Shown: in pieces, positions 26,689-35,935 of the stretch
How positions within the stretch are numbered: the first letter of the stretch is position 1
How the letters are laid out: every line of letters begins with the position of its first letter
Assembly (NCBI RefSeq): GCF_041429785.1
Contig: NZ_CP163423.1
Coordinates: 2,294,001 to 2,358,000 of the forward strand
Direction of reading: 5' to 3'
DNA length: 64,000 nt
Source of the DNA: Fretibacter rubidus
GTDB taxonomy: Bacteria; Pseudomonadota; Alphaproteobacteria; Caulobacterales; Maricaulaceae
The notes under the pieces: generated by a model
What the model was told of the DNA's origin: nothing
Seen by the model: the letters and a program-made list of their open reading frames with translations, nothing else
The model's database searches: none
Translations under genes and position numbers: made by a program

Positions 26689-27461
26689 TTCAAAAACCCC
26701 CAAACTCTCCAGTTACAATCATCTGCACAACGCAGATATCTCCAAACCTTAACATTCTGTAAGACAGAATGCTAGGCATTAGTTCCTTCTTAATACCTCA
26801 AGACGGAAATTCAATGACTATGTTATTCACAGGCGAGTTGACGTGTTAAAAGACGCCTTAGCCGCGTTAAATGCGGTATTACCCTATGATTAACCATAAT
26901 CTCTCCTATCAGATCTGACATTGTGTATCAAATCCGGCCAAATTGGGGCGAAAATAATTTTCCTCCACAAATCCGACATAGACACAATCCTGTTTTGCGA
27001 TTCGTCATTCGATTCGTCGCAGGACGGGACACGCCACTGCGTCCTGTCCTAACGCTGCTAACTGAATGCAATATGAATGCCTAAATTTGAGCCATGTAGC
27101 CGAACAGTCACGAAACCTGACTCCCCCAAATTCCTGTAAGTTTAATGAGGCATTTTCCAGCCTGTATATATAATGTCTTTTGGTGGGTGCTTTTTACCTT
27201 ATTCGTGCGCCGTAAATGTGAGCGATAGAAAAACCAAGCGCACAGCAACGACACGAAGCCGCGCCACTGTAAAATAAGAGATTGGTCTTCAGGGTCAAAA
27301 ACAAGGAATTCTCACCGTGCGATTCGCCACAATTCACTTAGGCAAGAACGTCTAATTAGTGCCCCTTGTTTGCAATATTTCACCCTAAGTTTTGCATGAC
27401 GAGGCTAACACTTACGTTTTATAAGGCTAATGTGCGATTATCATTTTCGCGGGAGGTTTTG
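26689..27461. other. 773-bp intergenic region between the giant gene and putA
   Basis: No convincing gene. It must hold the divergent promoters of the giant gene and putA. A perfect inverted repeat CATTCTGT-AAG-ACAGAATG lies at 26753-26771, 65 bp before the giant gene's ATG, and could be an operator or a 5'-UTR hairpin. Two imperfect CtrA-type sites (TTAA-N7-CTTA at 26846-26860 and TTAA-N7-ATTA at 26867-26881) and a lone TTAACCAT lie further out. A stem CAGGACG/CGTCCTG sits at 27020-27046. A TATAAT at 27169-27174 has no clear -35 partner. Confidence 0.5.
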
Positions 27462-30400
27462 ATGACTTGGGACAGCTTAGACCAACATAAATTCGCCGAT
27501 GAAAACACGGCCGCTGCGGCGTTATACCCCCTAATAGCGGCAGATCAGGCCACTCAAGCGCGAATTGCAACAGACGCCATCGCAATCGTCAAACGCGCCC
27601 GCAAAGAGACCAAACGCAAAGGCCTTATGGAAACTTTCCTCGAAGAATTTGGATTATCCAATAAAGAAGGCTTGGCGTTGATGTGTCTCGCCGAATCGCT
27701 ATTGCGCGTGCCCGATGCACGGACGGCAGACAAGCTGATTGCAGAGAAGATTAAGTCTGGCGAATGGACGTCGCATAAAGGTCAATCTGATAGCTGGCTG
27801 GTGAATGCCTCAACACTCGGATTGATGCTAACGGGTAAAATTGTTGACGTTGAGACGGATCTCCCCTCTGACCCGTCCAAATTTATGAAGACATTGACAG
27901 CCAAATCAGGTGCACCGTTTATCCGGGCGGCAATGATGCAGGCCATGCGCATTATGGGCGAGCAATTTGTCGTAGGGCGTACGATTTCAACAGCCATTAA
28001 ACGCACGAAGGATTTGGGGTTGAAAGGCAAACCCGCCCTCGCCTCTTATGACATGTTAGGCGAAGGGGCCCGGACGCTGGCCGATGCTGAACGTTACTAT
28101 CTGTCTTATGAACGCGCCATTCAAACACTGGCCAAAACCGATAAAAACATACCCCCCGAGGCCAAGCACGGCATATCCGTTAAGCTATCTGCTTTATATC
28201 CGAAGTATTTCGCGACCCATACGGACGATTCGTTGAATTATTTGTATCCGAAATTGTTTGTTTTGGCAAAAATCGCCGCAAATGCTAATATTCACCTCTG
28301 TTTGGATGCCGAAGAGGCAGACCGATTAGTCCTATCGCTAAAATTGCTTGATAAGCTTGCTCGCGAACCCGATCTGGCAGGATGGACGGGGCTTGGCCTC
28401 GCTGTACAAGCGTATCAGAAGCGCGCACCAGAGCTTATTGACCGCTTGATAGCGATGTCAGCAAAGACAAATACACGGCTGATGATACGGCTGGTTAAAG
28501 GTGCCTATTGGGATAGCGAGATTAAACACGCCCAAATTGAAAATACACCCGATTATCCCGTTTGGACGCGCAAATCGACGACGGATCTGTGTTATTTGGC
28601 CTGTGCGCGTAAGCTGCTAGATGCTGGCGACACAGTTTTTCCGCAATTTGCTACACATAATGCCCATACAGTCGCCGCCATTATCGATATGGCACCAGAG
28701 ACGGCCAAATATGAGTTTCAACGCCTGCACGGCATGGGCGAGGCCCTTTATAGTGTTGTGCCGCAAATTCGTCCCGTACGTATCTATGCCCCTGTCGGCG
28801 CGCATGAAGACTTGTTGCCCTATCTGGTACGGCGGCTTTTGGAAAATGGGGCCAACACCTCCTTTGTTCACCGCTTTTTAGATGATGATGTCCCGGCAGA
28901 AGACGTCGCCCGCAGTCCGTTCAGCGCAGATGCGCCCACACGGCATCACCGCATAGCAAAACCTGTCGACATTTTTGGAGACCGCAAAAACGCAGACGGG
29001 CTGGACCTCTCCCAAATCGCGACGCAAACACGCCTAGAAGGCGTCATAAGGGCGCTAAAGCCCGTGACGGCAGTTCCCTGCACCGCGTCCAAAGTCGCCA
29101 CACAGCCCCCGCAAAACTTCCTCTCGCCCGTTGACGCCGCCAAAGTGGGTCAAGCCACAGACATTAAACCAGAAGCCGCCAATGATATTGTCGCGACAGC
29201 CTTTAAAGCCTACCCCGCGTGGAACCGTCTAGGGGGTCATGTGCGCGCTGATATTTTGAACCGCCTCGCTAATCTTGTCGAAGATGAAATGGAGCATTTC
29301 ATTGCCCTTATGGCGCGTGAGGCTGGCAAAACTATGGCCGATAGTATCGCCGAAGTCCGCGAAGCCGTGGACTTCTGCCGCTATTACGCCAACCACGCCA
29401 AAGACTATTTTGGCGATGCCAAAATTATGCCTGGCCCGGCGGGCGAAACCAATACACTGTCCATGATGGGTCGCGGCGTCTTTATTTGTATCAGCCCGTG
29501 GAATTTCCCGCTGGCCATTTATCTCGGCCAAATCGCGGCAGCTCTGGCGGCGGGCAATACAGTCGTGGCTAAACCCGCAGAGCAAACACCGCTGACGGCC
29601 TATGTCTGCGCGCAGTTAATCTATAAGGCAGGCGTCCCTAAGGAAGCCTTTCAAATGGTCACAGGCGACGGCGCAGTTGGCGGCGCACTGGTCGCGGCGC
29701 CGCATGTCGCAGGTGTGGTGTTCACAGGCTCCACAGAGGTCGCGCAGTTGATCAACGCCAATCTGGCGTCAAAGCCCGGGCCGTTTCCTGTCTTTATCGC
29801 GGAAACTGGCGGGCTGAACGGGATGTTCGTGGACACGACCGCACTGAAAGAACAAATTGTTGATGACGTTATTAGTTCAGCCTTTAACGCGGCGGGGCAG
29901 CGCTGTTCAGCCTTGCGTGTTTTATTCCTGCCTGAACAAACGGCGGATGATATCGTAAAAACGCTTAAAGGCGCGATGGATATGCTGACTATTGGTGATC
30001 CTGGCAAAATATCAACAGACATCGGCCCCGTCATTGATCACGCGGCTTTGGGCATGTTGCAAGACTATATCGGCACCTTACCCAAAAGTTTGCGTATTAT
30101 CCATCAAGCGGACGTGCCGGACGGATATGAAGGCGGAACATTTATGCCGCCGACCCTAATACAAGCCGATAATCTGAATGATATTAATCACGAGGTTTTT
30201 GGCCCCGTTTTACATGTTGTTCGGTATAAGGACAAAGACCTGCCGCGATTGATGGCTGAATTTGCGTCAAAGGGCTACGGCCTGACGCTAGGTATCCATA
30301 GTCGGCTAGAAGGCTTTGCTCGCCGCGTTCAAGCCGCTGTGCCTGCAGGGAACATCTATATCAACCGCAACATCATTGGCGCCGTCGTCGGGGTTCAGCC

Positions 30401-30542
30401 CTTTGGCGGGCGCGGACTATCTGGCACGGGGCCCAAAGCGGGCGGGCCGTTATATGTCGCGCGTTTTGGTACAGAGGTAACCATATCTAATAATATAACC
30501 GCCCAAGGCGGTGACCCGGCGCTGCTTAACCTCGCCGATTAG
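27462..30542 (+). CDS. putA: Bifunctional proline dehydrogenase / L-glutamate-gamma-semialdehyde dehydrogenase PutA
   Basis: 1026 residues from the ATG at 27462, chosen because GGGAGG lies 6 nt upstream; an in-frame ATG at 27366 has no such site. The N-terminal half is the FAD barrel of proline dehydrogenase (RLVKGAYWDSEIKHAQ, FATHNAHTVAAI, YAPVGAHEDLLPYLVRRLLE). The C-terminal half is an aldehyde dehydrogenase with FTGSTEVAQLI, the glutamate motif ETGGLNG, catalytic Cys in NAAGQRCSALRV, and VQPFGGRGLSGTGPKAGGP. Together they oxidise proline to glutamate at the membrane. The N-terminal ribbon-helix-helix DNA-binding domain of E. coli PutA is absent, so it should not repress its own gene. The usual ETGGQNAM is ETGGLNGM here. 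Confidence 0.97.
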   Translation: MTWDSLDQHKFADENTAAAALYPLIAADQATQARIATDAIAIVKRARKETKRKGLMETFLEEFGLSNKEGLALMCLAESLLRVPDARTADKLIAEKIKSGEWTSHKGQSDSWLVNASTLGLMLTGKIVDVETDLPSDPSKFMKTLTAKSGAPFIRAAMMQAMRIMGEQFVVGRTISTAIKRTKDLGLKGKPALASYDMLGEGARTLADAERYYLSYERAIQTLAKTDKNIPPEAKHGISVKLSALYPKYFATHTDDSLNYLYPKLFVLAKIAANANIHLCLDAEEADRLVLSLKLLDKLAREPDLAGWTGLGLAVQAYQKRAPELIDRLIAMSAKTNTRLMIRLVKGAYWDSEIKHAQIENTPDYPVWTRKSTTDLCYLACARKLLDAGDTVFPQFATHNAHTVAAIIDMAPETAKYEFQRLHGMGEALYSVVPQIRPVRIYAPVGAHEDLLPYLVRRLLENGANTSFVHRFLDDDVPAEDVARSPFSADAPTRHHRIAKPVDIFGDRKNADGLDLSQIATQTRLEGVIRALKPVTAVPCTASKVATQPPQNFLSPVDAAKVGQATDIKPEAANDIVATAFKAYPAWNRLGGHVRADILNRLANLVEDEMEHFIALMAREAGKTMADSIAEVREAVDFCRYYANHAKDYFGDAKIMPGPAGETNTLSMMGRGVFICISPWNFPLAIYLGQIAAALAAGNTVVAKPAEQTPLTAYVCAQLIYKAGVPKEAFQMVTGDGAVGGALVAAPHVAGVVFTGSTEVAQLINANLASKPGPFPVFIAETGGLNGMFVDTTALKEQIVDDVISSAFNAAGQRCSALRVLFLPEQTADDIVKTLKGAMDMLTIGDPGKISTDIGPVIDHAALGMLQDYIGTLPKSLRIIHQADVPDGYEGGTFMPPTLIQADNLNDINHEVFGPVLHVVRYKDKDLPRLMAEFASKGYGLTLGIHSRLEGFARRVQAAVPAGNIYINRNIIGAVVGVQPFGGRGLSGTGPKAGGPLYVARFGTEVTISNNITAQGGDPALLNLAD

Positions 30543-30572
30543 CCGTCCCAATGTTGCACAAATAGCCACAAT

Positions 30573-30720
30573 CTGCGCCGTTTTGGGGCAATAAGGTTAA
30601 TTGTAGCCTTGCATGTTAACCGTGCGGCTTAACGCTTTACGCACCTTAAACCTTAGGAAAACACCAAGGTTTAACCTATAATTAACCATAAAATTCGTTC
30701 CCTGCGCGATTTTGGGGCAA
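30573..30720 (+). repeat. 19-nt direct repeat pair upstream of the TadG-like gene
   Basis: CTGCGCCGTTTTGGGGCAA (30573-30591) and CTGCGCGATTTTGGGGCAA (30702-30720) match at 17 of 19 positions and are 129 bp apart. They flank the CtrA-type site, so they may be binding sites of a second regulator. Confidence 0.5.
30671..30685. promoter_or_regulatory. CtrA-type binding site upstream of the TadG-like gene
   Basis: TTAA-CCTATAA-TTAA followed by CC is an exact TTAA-N7-TTAA CtrA consensus, 122 bp before the chosen start codon. Several further TTAAC half sites lie in the same gap (30597, 30615 and 30631 regions). CtrA controls pilus genes in Caulobacter, which fits a Tad-type gene. Confidence 0.55.
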
Positions 30721-30806
30721 TTCCTCTCCCTTGGCAGGGGGTATGCAACATCTCCCTCATAACTGGCCCCACCTCCCACTGGGGTCGCCATGAAGGGATG
30801 TTAAGT

Positions 30807-32195
30807 ATGACATTGACAACTTTGAAAAACCGCCTGACCCAAACTGCCGCTCGCTACAGCCGCGATACCAGTGGACAGTTTGGCATTATGTTCGCCGCGT
30901 CTATCATGATGTTGATTGGGGGGTTGGCCACAGCGATTGATTTATCATCGGCCTATGCCGCCAAGCAACGCTTGCAGGATACGACGGATCAAATCTCTTT
31001 ATACGCTGCACGCCAGCAAATCACTGATGCGGGCGAGTTAACCCTCGCGGCGCAAGACTATATGGATTTAAACTATCCCGGTAGCAAAGGGAGCCGCATC
31101 AAGATCAATAGCGTCACCCGAACAGGCGACACAGTTACCGTTGATGCGACCAATACCATTGATACAGATTTCGCCCATATGATTGGCTATAAGACGTTAG
31201 ATGTGCGGGCCAATTCATCGGCTACATTTGCCGAAAAAAGTATCGACATCGCCATGGTGCTGGACTCCACGGGATCTATGGCGGGCAGTAAAATGAAATC
31301 GCTAAAAACATCCGCATCTAACCTCATCGATACATTGGATGATTACGACACAGCCCAAGTGCGCGTCGCTGTTGTACCGTTTTCAAACTACGTCAATGTG
31401 GGGCTTAGCCGCCGTAACGCAAAATGGCTGTCGGTTCCCAAAGACGGCGTTGTGACATTGCCAGAGAAATGTGAGAAGCGCCGTGACGTGATTTCAAAAA
31501 CAAATTGCCGCAAGGTCAAATCGACCTGCACCAATGACGGCGTCACCAGCACATGTTACAAAACAAAGTGCGATATCAAGCGTGGCCCTGAGTATGAGGT
31601 CTGTTTTAAACCCACATATACAGCCAAATGGCATGGGTGCGTCGGCTCTCGCAAAGAACCATTGAACGAACAGGCAGCCTATAAGGGTAAGAAAATCCCT
31701 GGCTTAATGGGCAATATTTGCGGCACAGAAATGCGTCCTCTAACGACAAATTTGAAAAAAGCTAAAGCCACGATTAAGGCTCTGGATGCTAAGGGCAATA
31801 CCTATATGCCGTCTGGTCTGGCGTGGGGGTGGCGCACACTTAACGCTGATGTGCCGCTTACTGAGGCGGCCAAAGGCAAAGCCAAAGACGTCGAGAAAGT
31901 TATGATTTTAATGACAGATGGCGACAATACTAAGTCCAAAGGGGGCGACTGGCACGAGGTCAATAACGGCGTACAAGCCAATGCCGCAACTGCGCGCCTC
32001 TGCGAGAATGCTAAAAACGATAAAATCACAATCTATACAATCGCCTATGACATTTCAGATGCGGATACTCGCAGTCTTGTGAAATCATGTGCCAGCGCAC
32101 CCGCGATGTATTTTGATGCCAAGAATGCAAGCGATTTGGACAAGGCGTTTAAAGAGATTGGTGATAGCCTATCAACCCTGCGCCTGACGAACTAG
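30807..32195 (+). CDS. TadG-like pilus-assembly protein with von Willebrand factor A domain
   Basis: 462 residues from the ATG at 30807, which has AAGGG at 9 nt; an ATG three codons earlier directly abuts that site. The N terminus DTSGQFGIMFAASIMMLIGG with one membrane helix and LQDTTDQISLYAARQ is the TadE/TadG-type prepilin-like anchor. From about residue 150 a VWA domain follows with the MIDAS motif AMVLDSTGSMAGSKM and VMILMTDGDNTKS. Inserted in the VWA fold is a segment (about 215-305) with eight cysteines, probably disulfide-bonded outside the membrane. Tad proteins build Flp pili, but no tad operon is in the window, so this is an orphan TadG-like gene. It may instead be a surface adhesin. 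Confidence 0.85.
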   Translation: MTLTTLKNRLTQTAARYSRDTSGQFGIMFAASIMMLIGGLATAIDLSSAYAAKQRLQDTTDQISLYAARQQITDAGELTLAAQDYMDLNYPGSKGSRIKINSVTRTGDTVTVDATNTIDTDFAHMIGYKTLDVRANSSATFAEKSIDIAMVLDSTGSMAGSKMKSLKTSASNLIDTLDDYDTAQVRVAVVPFSNYVNVGLSRRNAKWLSVPKDGVVTLPEKCEKRRDVISKTNCRKVKSTCTNDGVTSTCYKTKCDIKRGPEYEVCFKPTYTAKWHGCVGSRKEPLNEQAAYKGKKIPGLMGNICGTEMRPLTTNLKKAKATIKALDAKGNTYMPSGLAWGWRTLNADVPLTEAAKGKAKDVEKVMILMTDGDNTKSKGGDWHEVNNGVQANAATARLCENAKNDKITIYTIAYDISDADTRSLVKSCASAPAMYFDAKNASDLDKAFKEIGDSLSTLRLTN

Positions 32196-32215
32196 GCCTA
32201 GATTTAGCCATTAAA

Positions 32216-32248
32216 AAAGCGCCCTTCGCATCTCGCGAGGGGCGCTTT
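32216..32248. terminator. Bidirectional terminator
   Basis: AAAGCGCCC / GGGCGCTTT perfect 9-bp stem, extended inside by TTCGC / GCGAG. It lies between the convergent TadG-like and FKBP genes. Confidence 0.85.
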
Positions 32249-32270
32249 GGTTTGCGGTATTAGCTTAGGC

Positions 32271-32831
32271 TTATTTGACTTCTAGAAGCTGCACATGGAA
32301 AACCAAGGTCGCGCCGCCAGGAATGCCTGGACGACCGTTTGGACCGTAGGCCAAATCAGACGGGATATAAAATGTCCACGCATCACACGGACGCATCAGG
32401 CCAACGCCTTCTGTCCAACCGCTAATCACGCGGTTAAGCGGGAACTCTGTGGGCTGACCCCGGTCATAAGAGCTGTCAAATTTCGTTCCGTCGGGAAACA
32501 CACCGTGGTAATTCACGCTGACTGTGTTGGTCGGCGCAGGTTGCGGGCCGTTGGCATTGCCAGATTTCACAACAGAATATTGAAGGCCAGACTCTGTTGT
32601 TGTGACACCGTCGCGTTCGGCGAGAACTGCATGAAACGCAGCTGACTGCGCATTATCATAGACAGGCAAATCAAGCGGGTATTCAGAGACATCGCTAATG
32701 ATTTGATCCGCAGGGCATGTCGCAAGTGCCGCTTGTTCCAACGCAATACGCGCCTCTTTTTGCTCTGCGCTTTCGCAAGCCCCCAGCGCAACAGCGCCGA
32801 TTAATAGCGCGCTTAGAAATGATTTTGTCAT
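32271..32831 (-). CDS. FKBP-type peptidyl-prolyl isomerase, lipoprotein
   Basis: 186 residues. The ATG at 32831 has GGAGA 7 nt upstream and starts a lipoprotein signal (MTKSFLSALLIGAVALGAC), so it is probably membrane-anchored in the periplasm. The catalytic FKBP domain occupies about residues 90-186: VSVNYHGVFPDGTKFDSSYD, then FPLNRVISGWTEGVGLMRPC, then the ending YIPSDLAYGPNGRPGIPGG and LVFHVQLLEV. It speeds cis-trans isomerisation of proline bonds in exported proteins. Single gene with a shared terminator. Confidence 0.93.
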   Translation of the reverse strand: MTKSFLSALLIGAVALGACESAEQKEARIALEQAALATCPADQIISDVSEYPLDLPVYDNAQSAAFHAVLAERDGVTTTESGLQYSVVKSGNANGPQPAPTNTVSVNYHGVFPDGTKFDSSYDRGQPTEFPLNRVISGWTEGVGLMRPCDAWTFYIPSDLAYGPNGRPGIPGGATLVFHVQLLEVK

Positions 32832-32934
32832 GACAGTCTCCAAAAAGTTTGACCGTTGCTACCCAAAGCGCCCTGCCCTGTAAAGAGCGCATTATGGCGT
32901 GTGGGTGAAAATTAGCGGCGGTTGAAACAAAGAC

Positions 32935-33708
32935 TTACTTGGGATCGACGCGCAGCCATCCTGTGACACTGTAGCGACCAGCCCCCGCAAAATTTGTGAC
33001 TTGGGTAACGACATGATCACGCGGGACCTTAAACAGCGATAAGTTGTTAAAGCTGGGCGTAAAGCCGCAGGTCACATCGCTTTTGTCGTCTAGAAACAAA
33101 AGCTGCCCGCCCCAATCAGAGCGCCAGTTTTTGGAAAACCCCATCACATAGGCAGCACGGCGCTCGGCAATATCACCTGTATCATCATGGGCATTGAGAA
33201 AATGTCCTGGTGCATAAAGTGTGGCTTGTCCGTCGATTTTAATCACGTCAGGCTCATCCGTAATGGCTTTGGTGAACGCTAGAAATTCAGGGCTATTAAG
33301 GAACTCTGTCAAGGCGTGTAACGGCCAATTAGGGTCATCGCCCGCCAATAATGCGTCAATCATCGGGTAACAGCTATAGAGATAAGCAAACCCCTCACGG
33401 GCTTGCCGCAATACCCCGTTAATCAAGCTTTGGCGGCTTTGCGGGGCCATAGCCTGCCACTCTTGCGGGCTGTAATAACGGTGCTTCCCAGCCTCGTCTG
33501 AATGCACGACGCGCCACGGTGTGCCGCGCAGAAGGACTTGGTAGATTGCCTCGGCCGTATCATCGGGAAACAGGCGTTCCACCCGCACCAAACCATCGCG
33601 CGCATAGTCCGCGCGCAAGGCGGCTATGTCGTGATCATCACGAAGCGCGAGGGTAAAATCCGTCAAAGCGTATCCTAGCTTGCTTAATCTTCTAGCGACG
33701 CGTCCCAT
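32935..33708 (-). CDS. 2-oxoglutarate/Fe(II)-dependent oxygenase
   Basis: 257 residues. Iron ligands are visible in the double-stranded beta-helix: HDD in the stretch FLNAHDDTGDIAE (the HxD pair) and a distal His in KVPRDHVVTQV. The 2-oxoglutarate arginine is in GRYSVTGWLRV. The closest general pattern is the prolyl-hydroxylase-like / proline-hydroxylase-type family with a GGQLLFLDDK strand. The substrate is unknown. The ATG lies inside the end of the aldolase gene (25-bp overlap in a different frame), so it is probably co-transcribed with and coupled to the glycolytic genes. Confidence 0.85.
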   Translation of the reverse strand: MGRVARRLSKLGYALTDFTLALRDDHDIAALRADYARDGLVRVERLFPDDTAEAIYQVLLRGTPWRVVHSDEAGKHRYYSPQEWQAMAPQSRQSLINGVLRQAREGFAYLYSCYPMIDALLAGDDPNWPLHALTEFLNSPEFLAFTKAITDEPDVIKIDGQATLYAPGHFLNAHDDTGDIAERRAAYVMGFSKNWRSDWGGQLLFLDDKSDVTCGFTPSFNNLSLFKVPRDHVVTQVTNFAGAGRYSVTGWLRVDPK

Positions 33709-34718
33709 TCCCCCTTGGACGCTAGACCGTTCATATGGGCGCGCTTGTAAAAGGCGGCTTGGGCCGCATCATAATTAGCGGTATCACCTTTCCACGCAAA
33801 AAGCGCGGATTGTTGCAAAGCACGGCCATAAGAATAGGTCAACTTCCACGGGAAACCGCCAATTTTATTCATCATATCTAAATGGGCTGTGGCATCAATA
33901 TTGTCCTGACCACCTGATAAAAACGCGATGCCCGGCACGGCCGACGGCACGCAATTGGTTAGCACATGTAACGTCCGTTCAGCGACTTCCTCGACACTGG
34001 CCTGCACCATGCAGCGCTTTCCCGGAACAATCATATTAGGCTTTAATATGGTGCCCTCTAGCTCCACGCCTTGCTCCCAAAGCTCAATGTAAAGGGCTTT
34101 GAGGACATGCTCTGTGACGTCTTGGCAGGTTTGGATGCCGTGGAACCCACCCATGAGGATTTCAGGTTCAACGATTGGCACGATATTGGCTTCTTGGCAG
34201 AGCGCAGCATAGCGCGCCAGTGCATGTGTGTTTGCCTTAATTGCCCCCGCTGATGGCGTCACACCGTCGGCATAGCCGGGATGAGAGATTTCTATAACAG
34301 CCCGCCATTTGGCAAACCTTGCCCCTTGGGCATAATACTTTTTCAGACGGTCCCGTAGACCATCCAGACCTTCGGTAATTGTCTCTCCGGGGCGACCCGC
34401 AAGCGGTTTTGCGCCCATATCAACTTTGATACCCGGGATAGAGCCGTGACTTTTAATTAAGTCAACAAAAGATGTGCCGTCTTTGGCCGATTGATACAGC
34501 GTCTCTTCAAACAAGATAACGCCAGACACATGGTCTTGCATGGCTTTGTCTGTGCGAAATAACATTTCGCGCCAATCACGGCGGTTCGTCTCATTATTGT
34601 CTGTGTTGATACTATCAAAGCGTTTGCCGATTGTACCTGTGCTTTCATCCGCCGCTAGCAAACCTTTGCCAGGCGTGACCATTTTAATCGCAACCGCATT
34701 TAATTGTTCGAGGTTCAT
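33684..34718 (-). CDS. Class I fructose-bisphosphate aldolase
   Basis: 344 residues, typical for the eukaryote-like class I type. It splits fructose-1,6-bisphosphate via a Schiff base. Motifs: KGLLAADESTGTIGKRFDSI near the N terminus, GVILFEETLYQSAKDG, AKWRAVIEISH, VEPEILMGG, and the Schiff-base lysine region LEGTILKPNMIVPG, then AIAFLSGGQ-like PGIAFLSGGQD. Many alphaproteobacteria carry this in the gap-pgk-fba cluster. It starts 10 bp after pgk ends. Confidence 0.96.
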   Translation of the reverse strand: MNLEQLNAVAIKMVTPGKGLLAADESTGTIGKRFDSINTDNNETNRRDWREMLFRTDKAMQDHVSGVILFEETLYQSAKDGTSFVDLIKSHGSIPGIKVDMGAKPLAGRPGETITEGLDGLRDRLKKYYAQGARFAKWRAVIEISHPGYADGVTPSAGAIKANTHALARYAALCQEANIVPIVEPEILMGGFHGIQTCQDVTEHVLKALYIELWEQGVELEGTILKPNMIVPGKRCMVQASVEEVAERTLHVLTNCVPSAVPGIAFLSGGQDNIDATAHLDMMNKIGGFPWKLTYSYGRALQQSALFAWKGDTANYDAAQAAFYKRAHMNGLASKGEWDASLED

Positions 34719-34728
34719 GAGAGTCTCC

Positions 34729-35913
34729 TTAAGACTTTTTCAGAATTTCCACACCCGGAAGGGCTTTGCCTTCCATCCATTCAAGAAACGCGCCGCCAGC
34801 GGTTGATATGAATGTAAAATCATCGGCCACGCCCGCTTGGTTTAACGCAGCCACCGTATCGCCGCCGCCTGCCACAGCAATAAGACCGTTTTCTTTAACG
34901 CGTTTGGCCGCATATTTCGCGGCTTCAACGGTCGATGTATCAAAGGGCGTCATTTCAAAGGCGCCGAGCGGCCCGTTCCAAATCAATGTCTTTGCCCGGT
35001 CCATCGCATCAAGCAGCGCTTCGACCGTTTCTGGCCCAGCATCGAGTATCATCTCATTATCTTTGACGTTATCAAGACCAACCACGCGGTGCTCTGCATT
35101 GGCTTTAAACTCTGTTGCTGCTACGCCGTCTATGGGCAGGATTATCTGGCAGTTTTCAGCCTTGGCCGTCGCCATAATATCCAGCGCAGTTTGTTTATAG
35201 TCTGGCTCGTGTAATGATTTTCCAACGCCGTGACCGCCCGCATATAAAAACGTATTGGCCATGCCACCTGTAATCGCGAGAATATCCAAGCGTTTGACCA
35301 GATTGGATAATAAATCAATTTTGGTCGATACTTTCGCCCCGCCAACAACGGCCATAACGGGGGCTTTGGGATGATCAAGCGCTTGCGAGATATGGTCAAT
35401 CTCGCGCTCCATGGCCAGACCTGCATAGGCTGGGATGTAATCCGCAATCACCGCACTGGTCGCGTGACGGCGATGGGCCACCGAAAACGCGTCCATAACA
35501 AAGATATCACCAAGTTCGGCGTAGCGTTTGGCAAGCTCTGCATCACCTGCCTCTTCGCCTTTGTCAAAGCGCGTGTTCTCCAACAGCAACACTTCGCCCG
35601 CATCCATACTATCGATAAGGACGGGCGTGATTGCATCGGAAAAGGCGACCGTACATTCAAGCGCTTCGACCAATGGCTCTACGACAAAACTCAAAGACAT
35701 GTCTGCCACGACTTCGCCGTTCGGGCGACCAAAATGAGACAATAAGACGACCTTGGCTCCGCCCTCGCGCAGCGCCTTAATGGTCGGCAGGGCCGATTGA
35801 AGGCGCGTATCGTCCGTAATCTTGCCGTCTTTGTCACGCGGGAGATTAAAATCCACGCGAACAATCGCGGTTTTGCCTTTGAGTTTGGCGTCTTCTAAGC
35901 GTCTGAATTTCAT
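34729..35913 (-). CDS. pgk: Phosphoglycerate kinase
   Basis: 394 residues, usual length. Transfers phosphate from 1,3-bisphosphoglycerate to ADP. Signatures: RVDFNLPRDKDGKITDDTRL at the N terminus, VVLLSHFGRPNGE, LLENTRFDKGEE, MAVVGGAKVSTKIDLL, and the late LIWNGPLGAFE and AVAGGGDTVAALNQAG-type ATP-site motifs. Middle gene of the gap-pgk-aldolase cluster (22 bp after gap). Confidence 0.98.
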   Translation of the reverse strand: MKFRRLEDAKLKGKTAIVRVDFNLPRDKDGKITDDTRLQSALPTIKALREGGAKVVLLSHFGRPNGEVVADMSLSFVVEPLVEALECTVAFSDAITPVLIDSMDAGEVLLLENTRFDKGEEAGDAELAKRYAELGDIFVMDAFSVAHRRHATSAVIADYIPAYAGLAMEREIDHISQALDHPKAPVMAVVGGAKVSTKIDLLSNLVKRLDILAITGGMANTFLYAGGHGVGKSLHEPDYKQTALDIMATAKAENCQIILPIDGVAATEFKANAEHRVVGLDNVKDNEMILDAGPETVEALLDAMDRAKTLIWNGPLGAFEMTPFDTSTVEAAKYAAKRVKENGLIAVAGGGDTVAALNQAGVADDFTFISTAGGAFLEWMEGKALPGVEILKKS

Positions 35914-35935
35914 ATCTTTATGATCCTATTGCGTT

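Noticed and set aside
27173-27277. 34-codon ORF (start MSFGGCFLPYS) before putA
   Set aside because: No ribosome site or family resemblance; could be a leader peptide but nothing supports it.
27366-27461. Extended N terminus for PutA from the ATG at 27366
   Set aside because: The extra 32 residues have no family support, while a strong GGGAGG site precedes the ATG at 27462.
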